Assembly (NCBI GenBank): GCA_003240795.1
Contig: QFNK01000005.1
Span: 1-20,630 of the forward strand
Direction: 5' to 3'
Length of the DNA: 20,630 nt
Source: Micavibrio aeruginosavorus
GTDB taxonomy: Bacteria; Pseudomonadota; Alphaproteobacteria; Micavibrionales; Micavibrionaceae
Shown here: positions 14,284 to 20,630 of the stretch, one piece after another
How positions within the stretch are numbered: the stretch's first letter is position 1
Layout of the letters: each line of letters starts with the position of its first letter
Made by a program: the position numbers and the translations under genes
The notes under the pieces: generated by a model
Seen by the model: only the letters and a program-made list of their open reading frames with translations
The model's database searches: none
What the model was told of the DNA's origin: nothing

Positions 14284-15023
14284 CACGCGTTCCTGCGTCC
14301 TTCCGCGACCAGCCTGTTGGAGGCTGTCTCGATGGCTTCTTCCATGATGCGCATGGCTTCTTCTGGCGGAAGGCCCGGCTGGATCGGCGGCAGGAATTCA
14401 AAAATGACTTTGCCCGATTTCTTCCAGAACGCATTGCGCGGCCAGTACAGTCCGCTATTGGTGGCCAGCGGATAAATGGGAATGTCTAATTCCTTATAAA
14501 GCTTGATGATGCCGCCCTTGTAAGGCTTCTCCTTGGTCGTCGCATCCACGGCCACGCGCGTGCCTTGCGGATAGATCGTGATGGGGCGCGCTTGATCGCG
14601 GACTTTACGTGCGCCCGCATATAGGGAATTCATCGCGTCCGTCCTGCTGCCACGATCGATGGCGACGACTTCCAGCTTGCGTAAATACCAGCCGAATACG
14701 GGAACGGACAAAAGCTCGCGCTTCAAAATAACCGCAGGGTCTTTGAAGAACACAAAAAGTTTCAATGTCTCATAAGCGGAATAATGCTTGGCCGCGACCA
14801 GATAGCTTGTTCCGTCTTTGGGACGATGTTCCAGCCCGCGCAGCTCGTAATCAAGCCCAAGAACATATTTCATGAGCACATGCGCGCCATGTTGGAATAT
14901 TTCTGCGACCCACAACGTCACTGCGCGCGGCATAAGCAGCGTCGGCAGCAGCGACAGGCATATGAATGGCGCCCATATGCCGTAGAAAAGAATATTGAAG
15001 ATGACAGAGCGAATTTTATCCAT
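14283..15023 (-). CDS. plsC: 1-acyl-sn-glycerol-3-phosphate acyltransferase (PlsC/LPLAT family)
   Basis: The protein (246 residues) is a membrane-bound lysophosphatidate acyltransferase homologue, the second acylation in phosphatidic acid synthesis. A hydrophobic N-terminus (ILFYGIWAPFICLSLLPTLL) leads to motif I AAKHYSAYETLKL, where the acidic residue of HX4D is Glu (H80, E85). The region KRELLSVPVFGWYLRKL contains motif II, AIDRGSR follows, and motif III is IYPQGTR (Gln153 where Glu is usual). The motif IV region is IPIYPLATNSGLYW. The overall fold is intact and the HX4E variant occurs in alphaproteobacterial homologues I recall, so activity is likely, but Glu to Gln in motif III deserves caution. 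Its 5' end overlaps the DUF218 gene by 8 bases and its stop overlaps the DUF2125 start. Confidence 0.87.
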   Translation of the reverse strand: MDKIRSVIFNILFYGIWAPFICLSLLPTLLMPRAVTLWVAEIFQHGAHVLMKYVLGLDYELRGLEHRPKDGTSYLVAAKHYSAYETLKLFVFFKDPAVILKRELLSVPVFGWYLRKLEVVAIDRGSRTDAMNSLYAGARKVRDQARPITIYPQGTRVAVDATTKEKPYKGGIIKLYKELDIPIYPLATNSGLYWPRNAFWKKSGKVIFEFLPPIQPGLPPEEAMRIMEEAIETASNRLVAEGRRNA

Positions 15024-15627
15024 GTTTTTCCGCCGACAGTTCGGGGTTCTTGTTCAAAAGGTCGAGACGCAGCCATGTCAGAAGCGCCTTGTTGTATTCG
15101 GAGAAGGTAAGCGGCCAGAACTGCTCCCGCCACGGCTCGAACCCGTCGGGCGTCACGGGGTGGCGCAGGATGACAAGATCCGGCATCGCCGCATGGAACA
15201 TAAGGTAGGACCGTGCCATATGATAATTGGATGTGACGAGGCGGATGGATTTGATGTCGTTCTTCCTGATCCAGTCCTGACTTTCGACCGCGTTCCCCGC
15301 CGTATCACCCGCAACGTAACCGAGCGTGATTTTCGGCAGCACGACATCCTTGTCGCCGGGCCATAGCGCGGTCAGCTCCTGCGGCTTTACTTTCGCATTC
15401 ACGCCGGAAATGAAAAGATGGTCGGCTTTTTCGGCGGCCAGAAGGTCTAGGCCCGTATTCACACGCTTGTCACCGCCGGTCAGTACGACGATGGCATCGA
15501 CCTTGCGCGCTTCTTCCTGTGGCTTCATCGAAACGACGCTGGCCGCAAACCACATCCATCCCAGGGCCCACAGCAGGGTAAGGGTCAGAAAAGCGGTCAG
15601 GCAATATGCAAAAAGGCGGAGTATCAT
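15016..15627 (-). CDS. YdcF/SanA/ElyC family (DUF218) membrane protein
   Basis: The 203-residue protein has an N-terminal transmembrane helix (LFAYCLTAFLTLTLLWALGW) and a DUF218 Rossmann-like domain: DAIVVLTGGDKRVNTGLDLL, DHLFISGVN, GYVAGDTAGNAVESQDWI, IRLVTSNYHMARSY. Family members include E. coli YdcF, SanA and ElyC, the latter two linked to envelope integrity. The exact reaction is unknown. The acidic/Asn residues of the GDTAGNA loop are those typically conserved. The start is ATG 15627, 12 bases after ftsX; the stop is 8 bases inside plsC. Location in an FtsEX-PlsC operon supports a role in cell-wall or lipid metabolism. Confidence 0.86.
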   Translation of the reverse strand: MILRLFAYCLTAFLTLTLLWALGWMWFAASVVSMKPQEEARKVDAIVVLTGGDKRVNTGLDLLAAEKADHLFISGVNAKVKPQELTALWPGDKDVVLPKITLGYVAGDTAGNAVESQDWIRKNDIKSIRLVTSNYHMARSYLMFHAAMPDLVILRHPVTPDGFEPWREQFWPLTFSEYNKALLTWLRLDLLNKNPELSAEKHG

Positions 15628-15639
15628 CAGACCTGCGTT

Positions 15640-16620
15640 TTACGGCATTTTGGTCAGAACGCGCAAGACCGTAAAGCGCGCGGTCAGCATGGCGAGCAGC
15701 GCGATCGGAACGGGCATCAGCGCCAGCATTCCCCATTGCCCCGCGCTCAGGCGGAAATCGGGCAGGAGATTGACGCCGATCTCCCCGGCGATCAGCCCGA
15801 TGAGCAGAAGGACAATGGCACCCGCCGCAATGCCGACCAGCCCGCCCTGAAGCGAAAGAATGAGCGTATGCCGCTGCAGCTGTCTTGCGATGTATGAATC
15901 CGTCGCGCCCATAAGGTGGAGAAGCTCCAGCTCCTCCTTGTTCTCCGACAATTTCGAGCGTACGCCGCCCGCGACAGCGACCAGCGTCGTCAGCCCGATA
16001 ATCAAGGTTATAAGCGCAGCGGAAAATTGAAGCGCGCCCGTAAATCGCAGGACATCGGTCAGCCAGCTTTCATGCGTATCGATGCGCGCGCGGGGCGCGA
16101 CTTCTTTGAGTTTCGCTTCCAGCGCGGCCAGATCGACTTTCTGGTCTTTGTCCAGCGTCACGGAAATAAGGCCGGGCAGGGGAACGGACTCCATTGCCGC
16201 ATTCTCGCCGAGCCAGGGCGCAAGCAATTCACGCATCCGTGCCTCCTCGACAATCGCCGCTTCCTGTATGCCCATATCGGCGTTGAGGATCTGCAGCGCT
16301 TCGTCCGTCATGCCTTTGACCATATCGGGCGCGATGATCTCACCGGCGGAATCTGATGCCGGAATTTCAACACTGATCTTGTGGTCCAGACCGGCAGACC
16401 ACCGAAGCGACATGGCCGACAGCGCAAAACTGGCGGACAGGGCGAGCATCGCCAGCACGCTCATCAGCGCGATCAGCAGGCGCAAGAACCCGTTGCTCGA
16501 ACTGTTCGCAAGCGGCAGGTCGTAAGACCGTGTCTCGGTCGCAACGCCGAGCAGTCTTTCGCGGGCGAGAAAGTTTCTGGACGGAAAGAATTTCACAATA
16601 GCGTTTTTGATCTTTTCCAT
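15640..16620 (-). CDS. ftsX: Cell division protein FtsX
   Basis: FtsX (326 residues) is the membrane subunit of FtsEX, which couples ATP hydrolysis to activation of periplasmic peptidoglycan hydrolases at the division site. A cytoplasmic N-terminus (about 1-43) is followed by TM1 (GFLRLLIALMSVLAMLALSA), a periplasmic domain (about 72-190; HKISVEIPASDS, ALLAPWLGEN-like region, DTHESWLTDVLRF), TM2 (FSAALITLIIGLTTLVAVAG), the coupling LELLHLMGATDSYIARQLQRH, TM3 (GLVGIAAGAIVLLLIGLIAG) and TM4 (MLALMPVPIALLAMLTARFT). The 4-TM FtsX topology and the LMGATDSYI motif support the call. It starts 2 bases after the ftsE stop, with AGGGA upstream. Confidence 0.91.
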   Translation of the reverse strand: MEKIKNAIVKFFPSRNFLARERLLGVATETRSYDLPLANSSSNGFLRLLIALMSVLAMLALSASFALSAMSLRWSAGLDHKISVEIPASDSAGEIIAPDMVKGMTDEALQILNADMGIQEAAIVEEARMRELLAPWLGENAAMESVPLPGLISVTLDKDQKVDLAALEAKLKEVAPRARIDTHESWLTDVLRFTGALQFSAALITLIIGLTTLVAVAGGVRSKLSENKEELELLHLMGATDSYIARQLQRHTLILSLQGGLVGIAAGAIVLLLIGLIAGEIGVNLLPDFRLSAGQWGMLALMPVPIALLAMLTARFTVLRVLTKMP

Positions 16621-16622
16621 GA

Positions 16623-17327
16623 TCAGTACATCCCTTCAAGCCGCTGGCGAAGCGTTGCCGCGGACTTCGGCTCTTCTATATGCAAGCCGCCCTTGTCGAG
16701 GATCAGGCGGCGGTGCCCGAACTTGTCCATCATCTGCTGGTTGTGGGTGGCGATGACGACCGTTGTGCCCATGCGGTTCAGCTGGTCGAACAACGCCATC
16801 AGGCGGTAGCCGATTTCATCGTCGAGGTTCCCGGTCGGTTCGTCCGCGAGAAGCAGGCGCGGGCGCGTGATGACGGCACGCGCGATGGCGACACGCTGCT
16901 GCTGACCGCCCGAAAGCGTGTTGGGAAGAACGTGCTTGTGGTCGCCAAGCCCGACCCAGTCGAGAAGCTCGCCCACATTGCTTTTGATTTCCTTTTCCGG
17001 CCTGCCCTGAATCCGTAGAGGCAGTGCCACATTGTCGAAGGCCGACATATGGTTCAGAAGGCGGAAATCCTGAAAGACGACGCCCACGCGCTGACGCACG
17101 ACGGCGAGTTGGTCGCGGCCCAGCTCTCCAAGATTTTGTCCGAACATGCGGATCAGTCCGCGTGTCGGCATCCGCCCGACATAAAGAAGCGACATCAGCG
17201 ATGTCTTGCCCGCGCCGCTCGGCCCCGATAGAAAGTGGAAGGAGCCGGGGTCTAGCTGAAAATTGATATCGCTCAGGACTTCCGGCCCGATGCCGTAGCG
17301 AAGTCCAACATGTTCAAAACGTATCAC
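16623..17327 (-). CDS. ftsE: Cell division ATP-binding protein FtsE
   Basis: FtsE (234 residues) is the ABC ATPase partner of FtsX. Walker A GPSGAGKTS is at 35-43, the Q-loop at Q86 (VFQDFRLL), the signature LSGGQQQ at 138-144, Walker B LLLADEPTG at 158-166 and the H-loop at H195. The start codon is GTG (17327), supported by an AAGGA SD 8 bases upstream, with VGLRYGIGPEVLSDINF as in the family. ftsE heads a minus-strand operon (ftsE-ftsX-YdcF-plsC-DUF2125) with very short or overlapping junctions. Nothing is missing. Confidence 0.95.
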   Translation of the reverse strand: MIRFEHVGLRYGIGPEVLSDINFQLDPGSFHFLSGPSGAGKTSLMSLLYVGRMPTRGLIRMFGQNLGELGRDQLAVVRQRVGVVFQDFRLLNHMSAFDNVALPLRIQGRPEKEIKSNVGELLDWVGLGDHKHVLPNTLSGGQQQRVAIARAVITRPRLLLADEPTGNLDDEIGYRLMALFDQLNRMGTTVVIATHNQQMMDKFGHRRLILDKGGLHIEEPKSAATLRQRLEGMY

Positions 17328-17374
17328 GCCGTAATCCTTGTTGCTGGGGCGAAAAGGGGAAAAACGGAGCGGAC

Positions 17375-17403
17375 ATGGTATGCCCGCCTTGCCGTTCGCT
17401 CAA
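17375..17403 (-). promoter_or_regulatory. Candidate ftsE operon promoter
   Basis: Reverse strand: TTGAGC (17398-17403), a 17-base spacer, TACCAT (17375-17380). Expected +1 is near 17368, giving a leader of about 40 bases with the AAGGA SD. The match is 4/6 at each box. Confidence 0.42.
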
Positions 17404-17427
17404 GTGTATCCTATACATAGAGTATAG
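17389..17427 (+). promoter_or_regulatory. Candidate promoter with inverted repeat ahead of the zinc-ribbon gene
   Basis: TTGCCG (17389-17394), a 17-base spacer, TATACA (17412-17417). The -10 overlaps a perfect inverted repeat CTATAC (17411-17416), 5 bases, GTATAG (17422-17427). It overlaps the divergent ftsE promoter, so the two may compete. Confidence 0.42.
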
Positions 17428-17456
17428 ACGACCCTTTGAGAAGTTGCGCCCACAAG

Positions 17457-18344
17457 ATGATACTCACATGTCCGGCCTGCACTATGCGTTATATCGTGTC
17501 CGAAGGGGCTGTCGGTTCCACTGGCCGCCGTGTGCGCTGCGCGAACTGCGGGAACCAGTGGTTTCAGGAGCCGGAACAAAATCTGGACGAGGCGCTGTTT
17601 TCCGAAGACACGCCGTTTGAGGCGCCCTTTCCTGAAATCCCTGTCCAGGACGACGAAGCATCCGATTTCCAGTCCATTTTACGAAAGGAAATCGAGGCCG
17701 CGCCGATTCCCGATGGCGTGAAGCCCCAGCAGGATGCGGAACATGATCCTGTACTCGCGGAAATTCAACGCGCCAACGCCGCCAAGAAAGAAAAGGCTGC
17801 CGGCAAACGCGGGGACGCCCTTGCCGGTTACGCGACGGCGGCGGCCATCGTGATTATCGTCTTCGCCGCCTTTTTGATGGCAAGCCAGTCGGTCAGCCGT
17901 ATCTGGCCCGCATCCGCCATGATCTACAGCATGTTCGGCCTTCCGGTCACGTTGCCGGGTGAGGGATTATCGCTTGCCTCGTTGGAGGCGGAGATAAAGG
18001 ATGGGAAGATCGTCATGCGCGGCACCATCAACAATCTGAAATCCACCGATATGGACGTGCCGCCCGTCATGGCCACGGTCACGGACCTGAACGGCAAGGC
18101 GATGCAGGACATCCTGATCGCGCCGCCCGTATCGCGGCTGAAAGGCGAAGGCTCCGCGCAATTTTCCGCGTCATACCCGAAAATTCCCGATGGCGCGGTC
18201 AGCGTGAATTTTGCTTTCTCCGCCCTGTCCGCCGTCGCGCCCGCGGGCGGTGAGGGAAATACGGAGAAAGAAAAGACGGAGGCCGGTAAAACCGCTGCAC
18301 CGGAAGAAGGACACGCCGCAGATGCGACGCAAAACCATCACTGA
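17457..18344 (+). CDS. MJ0042-type zinc-ribbon membrane protein (DUF3426-like)
   Basis: The 295-residue protein opens with a four-Cys zinc ribbon (C5, C8, C28, C31: CPACTMRY and CANCGNQWF), the MJ0042 pattern of proteobacterial proteins. An acidic Pro/Glu linker (about 37-105) follows, then a basic KKEKAAGKRG patch, one transmembrane helix (about 123-143, ATAAAIVIIVFAAFLMASQS), and a periplasmic C-terminal domain with DGKIVMRGTINNLKSTDM and VMATVTDLNGKAMQD, as in DUF3426-type proteins. Function unknown. It starts at ATG 17457 because upstream in-frame residues (RSCAHK) do not belong to the ribbon. The SD is weak. The gene is divergent from ftsE, an arrangement I recall from other alphaproteobacteria, and its end overlaps the PAP2 gene by 23 bases. 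Confidence 0.85.
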   Translation: MILTCPACTMRYIVSEGAVGSTGRRVRCANCGNQWFQEPEQNLDEALFSEDTPFEAPFPEIPVQDDEASDFQSILRKEIEAAPIPDGVKPQQDAEHDPVLAEIQRANAAKKEKAAGKRGDALAGYATAAAIVIIVFAAFLMASQSVSRIWPASAMIYSMFGLPVTLPGEGLSLASLEAEIKDGKIVMRGTINNLKSTDMDVPPVMATVTDLNGKAMQDILIAPPVSRLKGEGSAQFSASYPKIPDGAVSVNFAFSALSAVAPAGGEGNTEKEKTEAGKTAAPEEGHAADATQNHH

Positions 18345-19065
18345 TTTCCTGAAGACGACAAGAGAACGCTTTCCCGCTTTCGAACCCGTCATCCTTTTGT
18401 GTATGGCCGGTATCGTTCTCGCGCTTATGGCCTTTGCGGAAATCACGGATGATGTGCTTGAGGGGGAAACCCACGCCTTCGACGAAAAAATACTGATGAT
18501 GATGCGCGATGGAAACAATCCGCAAAATCCGTGGGGGCCGCCGTGGGTCGCCGAAATGGTGCGGGATATTTCCGGCCTTGGCGGCATTGTCATTCTTGCC
18601 TTGGTAACGTTTGGGGCGGGTCTTTATCTCTGGATGCTCCGCAAAAAAGGCGCGGCTGTTTTTCTTTTTGTGACGGTCATTCTGGGGACGTTGCTCTCAA
18701 ACCTGCTGAAACATGGTTTTGGTCGCCCGCGCCCCGACCTCGTGCCGCACGGCTCCTACATATTCACGAACAGTTTCCCGAGCGGCCATTCCATGATGGC
18801 GGCGATTGTGTATCTGAGCATTGGGATATTGCTGGCCCGCGCGCATGCGAGTTACAGGCTCAAGCTCTACTTTATATTCACCTCGATCCTGATCACGCTT
18901 CTGATAGGCGTCAGCCGCGTTTATCTTGGCGTACACTGGCCGACCGACGTTCTCGCCGGATGGCTTGCGGGCGGCGTGTTCGCCGTCATGGCCTATACGC
19001 TCGAATGGGCATGGCAGGAAAAATACTTCTCAAAAATAAAAGCGCTGTTTGGAAAACAGTCCTAA
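18322..19065 (+). CDS. PAP2-family membrane phosphatase
   Basis: This 247-residue integral membrane protein has all three PAP2 motifs: KX6RP (K130 in KHGFGRPRP), PSGH (153-156) and SRX5H (S198-H205, SRVYLGVH), followed by WPTDVLAGW. Several hydrophobic helices surround them (about 21-40, 85-107, 112-130, 160-174, 183-197, 211-230). The family dephosphorylates phosphatidic acid, undecaprenyl diphosphate or related lipid phosphates on the periplasmic side; the substrate here is not clear. The frame is open upstream, but ATG 18322 with an AAGGA SD gives the natural start (MRRKTITDFLK), 23 bases inside the zinc-ribbon gene. Its stop overlaps the convergent lysA stop by 4 bases. Confidence 0.88.
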   Translation: MRRKTITDFLKTTRERFPAFEPVILLCMAGIVLALMAFAEITDDVLEGETHAFDEKILMMMRDGNNPQNPWGPPWVAEMVRDISGLGGIVILALVTFGAGLYLWMLRKKGAAVFLFVTVILGTLLSNLLKHGFGRPRPDLVPHGSYIFTNSFPSGHSMMAAIVYLSIGILLARAHASYRLKLYFIFTSILITLLIGVSRVYLGVHWPTDVLAGWLAGGVFAVMAYTLEWAWQEKYFSKIKALFGKQS

Positions 19066-20327
19066 GCCCAGTCGGGAACGATGTCCGCACCGATGATGTC
19101 GTCGTATGTCTGGCGCGGACGGATGATTTTATATTCTCCGTCTTTCACCATTACCTCCGCCGCCATCGGGCGCGTGTTGTAATTCGACGCCATCGACGCA
19201 CCGTATGCCCCCGCGGATTTGATAACGGCCAGGTCGCCGCGCTTCATCTCCGGCAACACGCGGTCTACGGTAAACGTATCGCCTGTCTCGCACACGGGGC
19301 CGACGACATCGTACGTTTTCTCCGGCGCGTTTCTGTTCTCTACCGCTTCGATGCCATGATACGCGTCATACATCGCCGGACGGATCAGATCGTTCATCGC
19401 GGAGTCCACGATCAGGAAGCTGCGCTCCGGCGTTTCCTTCACATAAACGACTTTCGTCAGGATGACACCCGCATTGCCGACAAGGTAACGGCCTGGCTCC
19501 ATGATGATCTCCGTATCAAGCGGCGCGATGATCTCGCTTACCCACTGAGCGTAGGAATCGAGGTCGAGCAGCTTCTCATCCTTATAGATGATCGGAAATC
19601 CGCCGCCGATATCGAGGCGGCTGATCGTGTGGCCCGCACCGCGCAGGTCGGAAACGATTTGCGGCAGACGCGCAAACGCCTCGCGGAATCGGGAAACTTC
19701 AAACACCTGCGATCCGATATGCATGGATATGCCGACGGCATCGACATGTGCCATTTCTTTCGCCATGCCGAACGCGCGGTGCACGTCATCATTCAAAATG
19801 CCGAACTTGTCGCGCTTGCGCCCCGTGGAAATTTTGTGGTGGCCGCCGCCGCTGACATCGGGGTTCAGGCGAAACGCGACGCGCGCCTTTTGTCCCGTTT
19901 CACCCGCGATGCGGTTGATATTCTCCAGCTCCGGCAATGACTCGACATTGAACTGCAGGATATTGGCTTTGAGCGCGTTGGCGATCTCGCTGTCCGTTTT
20001 GCCGACGCCTGTCGACACGATACGGCTGCCGTCAAAACCGGCCGCAAGCCCGCGGCGCAGCTCCCCCTCGGATACGATCTCCAGACCGCTGCCCAGTTTC
20101 TGAAGGTGGTTCAGCACGGCGACATTGCTGTTCGCCTTGCACGCAAAACACAAAAGCGGCGTGCGTCCCTTCGGCAGCGCACGCGTCATCGCATCGCGCA
20201 GCTTCTCGAATTGCGACGTTATAACGTCCGCGGAATAAACATAGGCCGGCGTGCCGACTTCCTGCGCGATACGAGGCAGGGCGACACCGTCGGCATGCAG
20301 GACGCCGTTTTTTTCTTCGAATGCCAT
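19062..20327 (-). CDS. lysA: Diaminopimelate decarboxylase
   Basis: LysA (421 residues) decarboxylates meso-diaminopimelate to lysine with PLP. Visible are the PLP lysine K64 in CFACKANSN, HIGSQ (203-207), GGGFP (241-245), EPGRYLVGNAG (277-287) and GPVCETGD (343-350; C346, E347 from the partner subunit), with IKSAGAYGASMASNYN near the end. It starts at ATG 20327, with AGGAA upstream, the usual MAFEEKNGVLHADGVAL-type N-terminus. It follows the lipoprotein gene by 12 bases and probably shares its transcript. The stop overlaps that of PAP2 tail to tail. Length is typical. Confidence 0.96.
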   Translation of the reverse strand: MAFEEKNGVLHADGVALPRIAQEVGTPAYVYSADVITSQFEKLRDAMTRALPKGRTPLLCFACKANSNVAVLNHLQKLGSGLEIVSEGELRRGLAAGFDGSRIVSTGVGKTDSEIANALKANILQFNVESLPELENINRIAGETGQKARVAFRLNPDVSGGGHHKISTGRKRDKFGILNDDVHRAFGMAKEMAHVDAVGISMHIGSQVFEVSRFREAFARLPQIVSDLRGAGHTISRLDIGGGFPIIYKDEKLLDLDSYAQWVSEIIAPLDTEIIMEPGRYLVGNAGVILTKVVYVKETPERSFLIVDSAMNDLIRPAMYDAYHGIEAVENRNAPEKTYDVVGPVCETGDTFTVDRVLPEMKRGDLAVIKSAGAYGASMASNYNTRPMAAEVMVKDGEYKIIRPRQTYDDIIGADIVPDWA

Positions 20328-20339
20328 GATAATAAATTC

Positions 20340-20522
20340 CTATCTCTGAACGGGGGCCGGATATGTGCGCGGGAAGGGATTTTCCGGCTTTTTCGTTCCC
20401 ATTTTTTCCGCCTCGACCGCCGACGGCGGGTCAAGATCCTTCGGTTTTATTCCGCATCCGGACGTAAAAAGGGCGGTTGCCAGCAGGGCGGCGCATAGGC
20501 CATATTTGAGAAAATCTTTCAT
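20340..20522 (-). CDS. Small LptM/YifL-like lipoprotein
   Basis: The 60-residue protein begins MKDFLKYGLCAALLATALFT and then SGC, a short lipoprotein signal with lipid-accepting Cys23 (the TSGC lipobox is imperfect at -3), followed by GIKPKDLDPPSAVEAEKMGT and a Pro-rich tail. It is like the small GCG-K/L-x-PP lipoproteins (YifL/LptM) beside lysA in proteobacteria; LptM in E. coli aids LptD assembly, but that role here is by analogy only. The upstream in-frame part is not a signal peptide, so the ATG at 20522 is chosen. The SD is poor. It is the first gene before lysA. Confidence 0.75.
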   Translation of the reverse strand: MKDFLKYGLCAALLATALFTSGCGIKPKDLDPPSAVEAEKMGTKKPENPFPRTYPAPVQR

Positions 20523-20535
20523 ACCCGATTCAAAC

Positions 20536-20550
20536 CATGGAAAAACCATG
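20536..20550. repeat. Inverted repeat CATGG-AAAAA-CCATG between divergent start codons
   Basis: Five-base arms CATGG (20536-20540) and CCATG (20546-20550) flank AAAAA. The right arm includes the start codon of the plus-strand gene. It could be an operator or a small mRNA hairpin; the arms are short enough to be chance. Confidence 0.35.
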
Positions 20551-20630
20551 CGCCACAAGAAGATTCTGATCGCCGCCGGACTGTTTCTGTTCATAATTTC
20601 CGCCATTGCCGGTTATATGGCTCCCGATAT
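20548..20630 (+). CDS. Start of a signal-anchored protein (runs off the right edge)
   Basis: Twenty-seven codons are visible: MRHKKILIAAGLFLFIISAI, then AGYMAPD. This is a basic start plus a hydrophobic helix, so a secretory signal or membrane anchor. The frame stays open to the window end. By remembered synteny a TlpA-type thiol-disulfide protein or argH neighbour would be possible, but the visible part has no CxxC and cannot settle it. Its ATG is only 25 bases from the divergent lipoprotein ATG, and no SD is visible. Confidence 0.55.
   Translation, partial: MRHKKILIAAGLFLFIISAIAGYMAPD

Noticed and set aside
18531..19940. 469-codon open frame on the plus strand spanning PAP2 and lysA
   Set aside because: It runs through PAP2 in another frame and antisense to lysA; both real genes show full motif sets.
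1..20630. tRNA, rRNA, CRISPR, IS or prophage sequence
   Set aside because: I saw no cloverleaf-like segment, spaced repeats, transposase or phage genes; xerD here is the chromosomal housekeeping type by context.

Overview
The window reads as an ordinary chromosomal segment of an alphaproteobacterium of moderate GC content. The protein families and gene order (xerD / aroK-aroB / secA / PpiC foldase / mutT, a chorismate mutase-hisC-tyrA block, ftsE-ftsX-YdcF-plsC-DUF2125, and lipoprotein-lysA) resemble Rhodospirillales- or Micavibrio-like genomes. That placement is from remembered synteny and is only moderately certain. There is no sign of prophage, IS element, CRISPR, tRNA or rRNA, and coding is dense: no gap between genes reaches 300 bases.

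Layout. 1-1863 (minus): a small membrane protein, a secreted helical-repeat protein and the 5' end of xerD, tightly coupled. 1974-4034 (plus): aroK and aroB (shikimate pathway) and a small periplasmic protein. A bidirectional terminator at 4033-4068 faces secA (minus, 4068-6815). secA is divergent from a plus-strand run of a membrane-anchored PpiC foldase, a Nudix hydrolase and a methyltransferase. metA (minus) is divergent from a plus-strand aromatic amino acid operon: a chorismate mutase with a decayed prephenate dehydratase/ACT tail, a HisC-type aminotransferase, a candidate tyrosine-rich leader peptide, and tyrA. From 13495 to 17327 (minus) runs ftsE-ftsX-YdcF/DUF218-plsC-DUF2125 (division, cell envelope, lipid synthesis). 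Divergent from it are a zinc-ribbon membrane protein and a PAP2 phosphatase (plus). The window ends with a small lipoprotein and lysA (minus) and the first 27 codons of a divergent plus-strand gene.

How the genes work together. aroK/aroB feed chorismate; the mutase, aminotransferase and TyrA take it towards tyrosine; metA and lysA serve methionine and lysine/meso-diaminopimelate. SecA and the PpiC foldase act in export and periplasmic folding. FtsEX, YdcF, PlsC, PAP2 and LysA are all cell-envelope functions.

Most notable: an 18-codon ORF with four Tyr and one Phe codons, with its own Shine-Dalgarno, in the hisC-tyrA gap, with alternative short hairpins, which looks like an attenuation leader for tyrA. 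Other points are the decayed P-protein, two genes with no SD whose ATG sits where a -10 box would place +1 (possibly leaderless), a predicted acetyl-CoA-type MetA, and the absence of argJ and argH from places where relatives often carry them.
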